Positions 7,341-12,522 of a stretch of DNA of 17,640 bases are shown piece by piece. Each line of letters begins with the position of its first letter. The stretch's first letter is position 1. The notes under the pieces were generated by a model. It was given only the letters and a program-made list of their open reading frames with translations, did no database searches and was not told the origin of the DNA. This stretch comes from Candidatus Nealsoniibacteriota bacterium (GTDB lineage: Bacteria; Patescibacteriota; Minisyncoccia; Minisyncoccales; PWPS01). Location: assembly GCA_003557065.1 (NCBI GenBank), contig PWPS01000020.1:1-17640 (forward strand), in the 5' to 3' direction. The position numbers were made by a program, and so were the translations under genes.

Positions 7341-7861
7341 TCTTCTTTTTCTTCAGTTTTATTTAGCTCGTCTTCCAATTGTATAATTCTTCCTTTTAAT
7401 CTTTGATTCTCCTCTTCCAGTTTCGATTTTTCTCTTTTTAATTCAACCATCCTCAACTCTCTTCCGGTTGCCAGGCGATTGAATCTTTCCAATTCCTTGA
7501 CTTTTTCTTCCACTTCTCTTTCAATTTCTTTTGCTTTACTTAAATCCGAAAGAGCAATAAATCCATCTTTTCCACCTTCTCTTTTTTTACTGAATAAATT
7601 AACCGGAACATTAGTTTCTTTTCCCTTTAGCAAAAATTCCTCCCCCCCGAACTCCTGATTCATAATTCTACCGGCATCATCATCGGAGAATATCTTATTT
7701 AACTTCGAATCGACAAGCTCGTGCTTTTTATAACCAATCAGTGATTCAAGTTCATTGTTTGCATCAATAATGTATCCATTTTCATCAATAAAGCAGACGG
7801 CCATGGGTAAAAAATTTAGAAAATCCGTAAAATAATTTTTTGATATTTTTTTATCGGGCAT
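7337..7861 (-). CDS. PAS-domain protein with C-terminal coiled coil, no kinase
   Basis: This 174-residue soluble protein has one PAS domain (about 10-112; NYFTDFLNFLPMAVCFIDE start, SDLSKAKEIE end) and then a charged coiled coil to the C-terminus. The coil opens with LERFNRLATGRELRMVELK (124-142), a motif nearly repeated at the end of the preceding membrane sensor. There is no HisKA, HATPase, GGDEF or other output domain, so it probably acts as an adaptor that senses and passes a signal by hetero-oligomerisation. It lies 1 nt after the sensor gene and overlaps the kinase gene by 4 nt. The three look like one long sensor kinase divided into separate chains; no frameshift signature is needed to explain the break. 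Confidence 0.88.
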   Translation of the reverse strand: MPDKKISKNYFTDFLNFLPMAVCFIDENGYIIDANNELESLIGYKKHELVDSKLNKIFSDDDAGRIMNQEFGGEEFLLKGKETNVPVNLFSKKREGGKDGFIALSDLSKAKEIEREVEEKVKELERFNRLATGRELRMVELKREKSKLEEENQRLKGRIIQLEDELNKTEEKEE

Positions 7862-7862
7862 A

Positions 7863-8819
7863 TTATTCCTTTTTTATTTTTGCGAGCTCATCTTTAAGTT
7901 TTTTATTTTTTTCAAGAAGCTCGCTGTTTTCCTCCTTCAACTCAATCATTTTCTTTTCTCTTCCAACCGTCAGCCTGTGAAATTTTTCCAATTCCTCCAC
8001 CTTTCTTTGAAGCTCTTCGGTTCTTGCTTCAATTTTATCTTCCAAAGTATCTGCTAATTCCTGTAATTCTTTAGTTCGTGCCCTTACCCTCACCTCCAAA
8101 ATTTGATTGCTTTCTTCCAATTCTTGCTTATTTCTCTCCAGGTCTTCCGTCATTTTATTGAAATCATTACCGATCTCCTCTATCTCATCCCCGGTAGATA
8201 TATCTATCCTTTCACTGAATTCTCCCTTTCTGATTTTAGCAATCATATCTCTCAATTTCAGTAGGGGATTTATAATTTTCTCAGTCAAAATGAGGGACAA
8301 AAATACCGAGACCAAAAGAGCGCCGGAAAATATTAAAAAAGACCTGAAGAAAGCAGGAATAAAAAAGGTTGTCACTCCAACTTTTCCCACACCCATAAGC
8401 ATGGTCCAGTTTTGACCTTCCTTTACTTTTATCGGAGATCCTAAAACTTCTATTTCCCTATCCTTGTAAATAGCCGATCTTTTGTTAATTGCTTCTATTC
8501 CCAAAAACGGGTCGCTGACTTTTTTATCGATAAAATCGTCATTACGAGCATATCTTATAAAACCTTCTTCATTCATAATCCAAAAGAACACCACGTCACT
8601 CTCTTCGGCTATCTTATGGAAAAGATTTTCAGGAATCAAATCATCGTTTTCTTTAGCCGTCCAGCTCAATAAAGTCAGAAGAGTGCTTTTCTCCCTTATT
8701 ACCGAATCATGAAAAACCTCAACCTGATCTCGAAGATTAAGAAAGGTAACCAAAAAAATAGCCACAAAAGAGACTAAGATTATGGCACCGAATATTCTAC
8801 TGAATATGCTGGTTTTCAT
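7863..8819 (-). CDS. Membrane sensor with HAMP domain and coiled coil, no kinase
   Basis: This 318-residue protein has two membrane helices (about 8-29 and 155-178) framing an outer domain of some 125 residues with a mixed alpha/beta pattern like single Cache/PAS-type sensors. A HAMP domain follows (about 178-230; INPLLKLRDMIAKIRKGEF, then GDEIEEIGNDFNKM), then a long coiled coil to the end. The last 40 residues begin LEKFHRLTVGREKKMIELK (277-295), matching the neighbouring PAS protein. HAMP domains normally pass motion to a kinase or methyl-accepting domain; neither is present, so the output must be in trans, most simply via the two downstream proteins. The gene starts 11 nt after the exonuclease stop. 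The ligand is unknown. Confidence 0.9.
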   Translation of the reverse strand: MKTSIFSRIFGAIILVSFVAIFLVTFLNLRDQVEVFHDSVIREKSTLLTLLSWTAKENDDLIPENLFHKIAEESDVVFFWIMNEEGFIRYARNDDFIDKKVSDPFLGIEAINKRSAIYKDREIEVLGSPIKVKEGQNWTMLMGVGKVGVTTFFIPAFFRSFLIFSGALLVSVFLSLILTEKIINPLLKLRDMIAKIRKGEFSERIDISTGDEIEEIGNDFNKMTEDLERNKQELEESNQILEVRVRARTKELQELADTLEDKIEARTEELQRKVEELEKFHRLTVGREKKMIELKEENSELLEKNKKLKDELAKIKKE

Positions 8820-8830
8820 CTTCGTTATTT

Positions 8831-9703
8831 TTAAAAACCGAGTTGCATTTGGTCATTTGCTTCATATTTATCCGCTAAACTTTTAAAATTCAACTTTTGA
8901 AAAAAATCAACTATTTTCCGATGGTTCGTGCTCTTTTTTCCGTCCTCGAGTTCAATTTTTATATCCACATCACGTATTAAAGAAACCAGCTCTTTGCTTT
9001 GCATAGCCTCTTTTTCGTTGTCTTTCAATTTTTTTCTAAGACTCTCTTTTATCTCCGTCAAAGAAGAAAATATTTCTTCTATTGTTCCATGCTCACTGAC
9101 AAGCTGTTTTGCTCTTTTCTTACCAATTCCATTAACGCCCGGAATATTGTCGGAAGGATCTCCTCTTAAAGCCTTATAGTCTACAAATTTTTCCGGGGAG
9201 ACTCCATACTCTTCAAGCACTCTATCCTTGTCGTAGTTTATCATTTTTTTAATCCCCCTGCCAGGAGATAGAACCGATATATTCTCTTCTACGAGCTGTA
9301 ATAGATCTCTGTCTCCGCTTGAAATAATAATCTTACAGCCTTCCTTCCACCTCTCAGCCAAGGTAGCGACAATATCGTCAGCTTCAAATCCTACCTTTTC
9401 CAGACAAGGCACTCCATAACTCTCAAGCCCCTCTTTTATTAAAGGTATCTGAGATACCAGATCATCCGGCATATCGGGTCTCTGAGCTTTATAATCTTTA
9501 AATTTTTTATGCCTAAAAGTTTTTTCTCTTCTGTCAAAAGTCGCAAAAATAAAATCCGGATTTACACTCTCCACCACCCCGGAAAATATAAGAAAAAAAC
9601 CATAAACGGCATTAACCGGTTTTCCTTCGTTTTTCAAAGGGGGAAGAGCATGATAAGCCCTGTATATAAGAGAATTAGCATCCAAAATAAGTACTTTTTG
9701 CAT
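8831..9703 (-). CDS. Stand-alone 5'-3' exonuclease (Pol I N-terminal / FEN family)
   Basis: The 290 residues match the N-terminal nuclease of DNA polymerase I, without polymerase or proofreading domains. Metal and DNA-binding residues: Asp8 (LILDANSLIYRAY), Asp57 (ATFD), DYKAQRP (70-76), EADD (107-110), SSGDRDLLQL with Asp131 and Asp133, and Asp172/Asp175 in LRGDPSDNIPGV leading into the helix-hairpin-helix GIGKKRAKQL. Such enzymes remove RNA primers and 5' flaps. The protein ends QMQLGF, which fits the QxxLxF form of a beta-clamp-binding peptide; that is inference. It is the first gene of the minus-strand run that continues into the sensory genes. Whether a separate Pol I polymerase gene exists elsewhere cannot be told here. 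Confidence 0.93.
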   Translation of the reverse strand: MQKVLILDANSLIYRAYHALPPLKNEGKPVNAVYGFFLIFSGVVESVNPDFIFATFDRREKTFRHKKFKDYKAQRPDMPDDLVSQIPLIKEGLESYGVPCLEKVGFEADDIVATLAERWKEGCKIIISSGDRDLLQLVEENISVLSPGRGIKKMINYDKDRVLEEYGVSPEKFVDYKALRGDPSDNIPGVNGIGKKRAKQLVSEHGTIEEIFSSLTEIKESLRKKLKDNEKEAMQSKELVSLIRDVDIKIELEDGKKSTNHRKIVDFFQKLNFKSLADKYEANDQMQLGF

Positions 9704-9730
9704 TACCTAAAATTAACATATTTTTTTAGT

Positions 9731-9759
9731 TTGACCAACTTCATTTATAGTGTTATTAT
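9731..9759 (+). promoter_or_regulatory. Predicted promoter of tRNA-Pro(TGG)
   Basis: TTGACC (9731-9736), a 17-bp spacer and TATTAT (9754-9759) end 10 bp before the mature tRNA, so the 5' leader removed by RNase P would be only a few nucleotides. Confidence 0.75.
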
Positions 9760-9784
9760 AAAGTGAAATCGGGGCATGGTGTAA
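9755..9784 (-). promoter_or_regulatory. Candidate promoter of the exonuclease operon
   Basis: On the minus strand TATAAT (9755-9760) with TTACAC 18 bp upstream (9779-9784) is the best match before the exonuclease. The -35 box would sit in the D-arm of tRNA-Pro, and the -10 box overlaps the tRNA promoter's -10 on the other strand. Its leader would be about 45 nt. The evidence is modest because the region is A/T-rich. Confidence 0.35.
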
Positions 9785-9842
9785 CGGCTAACATGCTCGC
9801 TTTGGGAGCGAGTGATTCTCGGTTCGAATCCGAGTGCCCCGA
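9770..9842 (+). tRNA. tRNA-Pro, anticodon TGG
   Basis: A full cloverleaf can be drawn: acceptor CGGGGCA / TGCCCCG, D-arm GTGT...ACAT, anticodon stem CTCGC / GCGAG with loop TTTGGGA (anticodon TGG, G37), and T-arm CTCGG-TTCGAAT-CCGAG. C1-G72 and discriminator A73 are typical of bacterial proline tRNA. The 3' CCA is not encoded (CAT follows). It reads CCA and, by wobble, other proline codons. A 20-nt block in its D-arm region is identical to the tRNA-Pro(CGG) at the right end of the window. Confidence 0.97.
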
Positions 9843-9851
9843 CATTCCAAA

Positions 9852-9880
9852 TTGACATTTTCAACATATTTGCTTATCAT
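9852..9880 (+). promoter_or_regulatory. Predicted promoter of tRNA-Gly(TCC)
   Basis: A perfect TTGACA (9852-9857), a 17-bp spacer and TATCAT (9875-9880) lie between the two tRNAs, so tRNA-Gly need not depend on the tRNA-Pro promoter. The start point would be near 9887, 30 nt before the mature 5' end. Confidence 0.75.
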
Positions 9881-9916
9881 AATTCTCAGTTGTTGAAACT
9901 TGCGCCAAAATTGTAG

Positions 9917-9990
9917 GCGGGTGTAGCTCAATGGCAGAGCACTGGCCTTCCAAGCCAGGTATGTGGGTTCGATCCCCATCACCCGCTCCA
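9917..9990 (+). tRNA. tRNA-Gly, anticodon TCC, CCA encoded
   Basis: Cloverleaf: acceptor GCGGGTG / CACCCGC, D-arm GCTC...GAGC, anticodon stem CTGGC / GCCAG with loop CTTCCAA (anticodon TCC), T-loop TTCGATC, discriminator T73, then encoded CCA at 9988-9990. It reads GGA/GGG glycine codons. Unlike the two tRNA-Pro genes in this window it carries its CCA. A strong terminator starts 4 nt downstream. Confidence 0.97.
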
Positions 9991-9993
9991 AAG

Positions 9994-10023
9994 AAAAAGC
10001 TCCGGATTTCCGGAGCTTTTTTT
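9994..10023. terminator. Bidirectional intrinsic terminator between tRNA-Gly and the small secreted-protein gene
   Basis: Stem GCTCCGG (9999-10005) with CCGGAGC (10010-10016) and loop ATTT, flanked by five A on the left and seven T on the right. It stops the tRNA transcript on the plus strand. Read on the minus strand it also gives a hairpin followed by U, so it serves the convergent gene whose stop is at 10022-10024. Confidence 0.85.
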
Positions 10024-10372
10024 AGAAAGAGTAAATATTTAAATTGTTTCTTTTTGCCCAAGCAAAAAAAATTTCTTCTTTCGTCATCCGATACAGTTTA
10101 TCCAGATTGACTTCGAGCGGTTCATCGTTATAGATGAATAATCTAAAATCTTCTCTTTCAGATCCACCTATTCCCGAAATACTTCTATAGTGCCTACCTT
10201 CAACAAAGGTTACTTCCATAAGTCCTGTTGAAGAAGACGACACTAAAATTTCAATCTCCCAATCACCAAGCCCACGAGAAAAAAGATCAGCCTCCGTAGA
10301 CTCACTGAAAGATGCAACAAAAATGAAGAAAAAAGATGCAATGAGCAGAAAAACCAAGAAACCTCTATTCAT
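10022..10372 (-). CDS. Small predicted secreted or membrane-anchored protein of unknown function
   Basis: I do not recognise this 116-residue protein. It starts with a basic MNR and a hydrophobic stretch (about 4-22), a signal peptide or N-terminal anchor with possible cleavage near VASFS. The rest is a compact, mixed-charge region with a Ser-rich segment (about 50-54), a GIGGSE turn and an aromatic C-terminal end, with no Cys and no motif I can name. It has the clearest expression signals of any hypothetical here: a near-consensus promoter (10406-10434) and the best SD match in the window, AAAGGGGG 6 nt before the ATG (10379-10386). It shares a terminator with tRNA-Gly. It is monocistronic, between the tRNAs and cbiO. 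Confidence 0.8.
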   Translation of the reverse strand: MNRGFLVFLLIASFFFIFVASFSESTEADLFSRGLGDWEIEILVSSSSTGLMEVTFVEGRHYRSISGIGGSEREDFRLFIYNDEPLEVNLDKLYRMTKEEIFFAWAKRNNLNIYSF

Positions 10373-10405
10373 AACAATCCCCCTTTAGGTAATCCTTTCT
10401 TTTAT

Positions 10406-10434
10406 ATTATAATTAATTTACAATAATTAGTCAA
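10406..10434 (-). promoter_or_regulatory. Strong predicted promoter of the small secreted-protein gene
   Basis: Minus strand: TTGACT (10429-10434), 17-bp spacer, perfect TATAAT (10406-10411), then a leader of about 27 nt ending in a good SD. The palindrome AAGAATTCTT (10438-10447) lies just upstream of the -35 box, directly after the cbiO stop. Confidence 0.8.
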
Positions 10435-10447
10435 TGCAAGAATTCTT

Positions 10448-11167
10448 TTACTGTCTTTCATGCTGACAAAATTCATTTTTCAGATCGGAAGATAAAAATT
10501 CTTCTCTTGTTCCTCCGAAAACTATTTTTCCCGACTGTAAAAAATAAACCTTGTCAAAGTGCTCCAGATCTTCTCTATTACTTACCGCCATCACAACCGC
10601 CATACCTCTTTCAGACTGATACTCTATCATTTTAGTTGCGGCTGAAAGCCCTCTTGGATCTATCTGGTTGAAGGCTTCATCCAAGACCAAAAGATCGGGA
10701 TGAAGAGCCAACGCGCCGGCCAGGGCAAGCTTTTTCTTTTCTCCACCCGAAAGATAGTGAATAACTTTATTTTCCAGTCCCTTTAGGTTTAGGCCGCTAA
10801 TAACTTCTTTTGTTCTGTCTGCAATCTCTTTTTCGGAAAAGCCGTAATTGAGAAGCGAGAAGCGAATATCATCCAAGACCGTCGGCCCTATTAATTGATC
10901 TTCTACAGATTGCATAACTACTCCCATTTTTTTTCCTATCGATTCAAAATCATGATAAGGATCCACTCCAAAAACGGAAACTTCTCCTTCCGTGGGTTTA
11001 AGTAAACCGATTATATGGGAAAAAACAGTAGTTTTCCCCGACCCGTTAAGTCCGACCAACGCTACTCTTTCTCCTTTTTCTACAACCAAATCAAGTCCAC
11101 ATGCGGAAACTTCGGTATTGTCGGGATATCTGTGTTTGATGCATTTTATTTCAACAATCTTCTCCAT
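10448..11167 (-). CDS. cbiO: ECF-type Co/Ni transporter ATPase CbiO
   Basis: From the ATG at 11167 the product is 239 residues; a TTG at 11173 overlapping the cbiQ stop is an alternative start. It is an ABC ATPase of the CbiO/EcfA type: Walker A GLNGSGKT (39-46), Q-loop VVMQSVEDQLIGPTV (Gln86), signature LSGGEKKKLALAGALA (139-154) and Walker B LLVLDEA (159-165) with the catalytic Glu. The H-loop His expected in a THD-type motif is missing: the segment reads AVSNRED with Asn197 at that place. It should pair as a homodimer under CbiQ to power metal uptake by CbiM. It is the last gene of rny-cbiM-cbiQ-cbiO. Confidence 0.93.
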   Translation of the reverse strand: MEKIVEIKCIKHRYPDNTEVSACGLDLVVEKGERVALVGLNGSGKTTVFSHIIGLLKPTEGEVSVFGVDPYHDFESIGKKMGVVMQSVEDQLIGPTVLDDIRFSLLNYGFSEKEIADRTKEVISGLNLKGLENKVIHYLSGGEKKKLALAGALALHPDLLVLDEAFNQIDPRGLSAATKMIEYQSERGMAVVMAVSNREDLEHFDKVYFLQSGKIVFGGTREEFLSSDLKNEFCQHERQ

Positions 11168-11169
11168 AA

Positions 11170-11841
11170 TCAATTAAAGTTAATTAAAAATATTAGAATT
11201 CCCACAATAACCAATAGTAAGTCTCGATAGGAAAAAGAAAAATCATTTTTTGAATATATTCTACCCCTGAATCCCCTTACTTTTAAAATTCTGTATATTT
11301 TTTCAGATTTGTTCATTGAATCCACAACAAAATAACCCATCATATATCCTGCCGTTTTTAATTTTCTCTTTCCGGATCCCCGAACTTTCAGAGTTTTAAT
11401 TTTCTTTTCCAAATCTCCAATTAAAATAAAAAAATATCGATAAGTGAGAAAGAAAAAGACCGACAAAAAAGGAAAAACTTTACCGAAAAGTGCAAAACTG
11501 TCTCTGTAAGACGTCGTAAAAGAGTAAAATATTGCCAAATAAGCCGCCACGAAAGCCCGAGTTAACGTTCTCACAAAAAATGTGTCGGGTTGACTGATAG
11601 CAAAGATCAAGGCAAAAAATACCGGAAGCAACGCCCATTTCAGCATTTTTTTAATTGGCAACTCACCAAAAATGGAAAAAATCAATAAAACTGAAAAAAC
11701 TAAAATCGTAATTCGGTAATCTTCGGAAAAAACGATTGAAAAAAGAGATAGAGCAAAAAAAATCAGCTTGGATACAGCTGATAAGGACTGAAAGAATCCT
11801 TTCTTGTTCGAATAATAATCAACCAAATATATGGAGCTCAT
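11170..11841 (-). CDS. cbiQ: ECF-type Co/Ni transporter membrane coupling protein CbiQ
   Basis: This 223-residue protein has about five hydrophobic segments. The two cytoplasmic coupling helices of the CbiQ/EcfT family are visible, each ending in the Arg-Gly motif that docks the ATPases: LEKKIKTLKVRGSG and SEKIYRILKVRGFRGR. CbiQ couples ATP hydrolysis by CbiO to tilting of the substrate-binding CbiM. The start overlaps the cbiM stop by 4 nt (ATGA) and the stop abuts cbiO, so the three are translationally linked. The N-terminal part is weakly conserved, as is usual for the family. Confidence 0.9.
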   Translation of the reverse strand: MSSIYLVDYYSNKKGFFQSLSAVSKLIFFALSLFSIVFSEDYRITILVFSVLLIFSIFGELPIKKMLKWALLPVFFALIFAISQPDTFFVRTLTRAFVAAYLAIFYSFTTSYRDSFALFGKVFPFLSVFFFLTYRYFFILIGDLEKKIKTLKVRGSGKRKLKTAGYMMGYFVVDSMNKSEKIYRILKVRGFRGRIYSKNDFSFSYRDLLLVIVGILIFLINFN

Positions 11842-12521
11842 AGAAGTTCCGGTTTTCCTTTTTCAATAAACGCTATGGAGAACCCGACAACGGTGGCTTC
11901 AATTATTGCCGCATAGAAAAATATCGGCGCCGCTACGGTTATAAAAGTAAATAAATCTATTTCATCATCATGAGAATGACCATTATGGTGAATCTCCTCA
12001 TGATTATGTCCGTTATGATCATGATCGTGAATTAGGATATCTTCCGGATTCAAATTTATTAAATAAATAAATCCGGTTAAAATAATGAAGGATAAAAATA
12101 AACTCATAAAAGCCGCAACCGATCCCAGAAATGCTTTCTTGGATACAACCTTTTTCCCAACGTAAAAAAGATAATACCCAAAAACAGCTTGCGCCCATAA
12201 AAGTAAAGTATTCAACCCTATTGCCGTGACTCCACCATGCCCCAGAAAAGCCAAAATAACATTAACCGTAAAAGCTACAATTAGAGCCCAAGAGGGCCCC
12301 AAGAGAATTCCGAAAAGAACCATTAAGTTTATGTGAATCGGAAGACCCAAGGGAATTGACATAACCAAAAGCCCCAAAGCCGAGAAGAGAGCAGCTAGCG
12401 GAAGTTTTTCCTCTTCCTTTTTGGCCCGTTGAACACTTAAAGCTAAAAGAAAAAAAACAACTACAAAAGCAAAAATCCAAATCCAAGGAGTTATTATTCC
12501 GTCCGGTATCTCTATGTGCAT
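11838..12521 (-). CDS. cbiM: Co/Ni-binding membrane component CbiM/NikM with a His-rich loop
   Basis: This 227-residue protein has six or seven membrane helices. It starts MHIEIPDGI, a form of the MHIPDG signature whose N-terminus and His2 hold the metal, here with two residues (IE) inserted. GLPIHINLM supplies a second conserved His (His63) and GHGGVTAIGLN (94-104) the third family motif. A loop before the last helices carries nine His in 20 residues (165-184), possibly a metal-collecting segment. No separate CbiN/NikN or NikL gene is visible; the long loop and following helix may replace it. Cobalt versus nickel cannot be decided. It starts 1 nt after the rny stop. Confidence 0.9.
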   Translation of the reverse strand: MHIEIPDGIITPWIWIFAFVVVFFLLALSVQRAKKEEEKLPLAALFSALGLLVMSIPLGLPIHINLMVLFGILLGPSWALIVAFTVNVILAFLGHGGVTAIGLNTLLLWAQAVFGYYLFYVGKKVVSKKAFLGSVAAFMSLFLSFIILTGFIYLINLNPEDILIHDHDHNGHNHEEIHHNGHSHDDEIDLFTFITVAAPIFFYAAIIEATVVGFSIAFIEKGKPELL

Positions 12522-12522
12522 A

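Noticed and set aside
7337..8819. Frameshifted single sensor kinase gene (pseudogene idea)
   Set aside because: Each protein has a proper start, a natural end in a coiled coil and normal stop/start overlaps, and the shared end motif argues for three designed chains.
9788..9991. Minus-strand frame reading MGIEPTYLAWKASALPLSYT across both tRNAs
   Set aside because: It is antisense to tRNA-Pro and tRNA-Gly. The GIEPTYLAWKASALPLSYTR-type sequence is a familiar false protein made from tRNA-Gly complements.
9861..10061. Minus-strand frame reading GAGDGDRTHIPGLEGQCSA
   Set aside because: Another reading frame of the tRNA-Gly complement, also running through the terminator.
11168..11173. TTG start for cbiO
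   Set aside because: The ATG at 11167 is closer to the usual CbiO start and needs no rare codon; the TTG overlap with the cbiQ stop keeps it possible.
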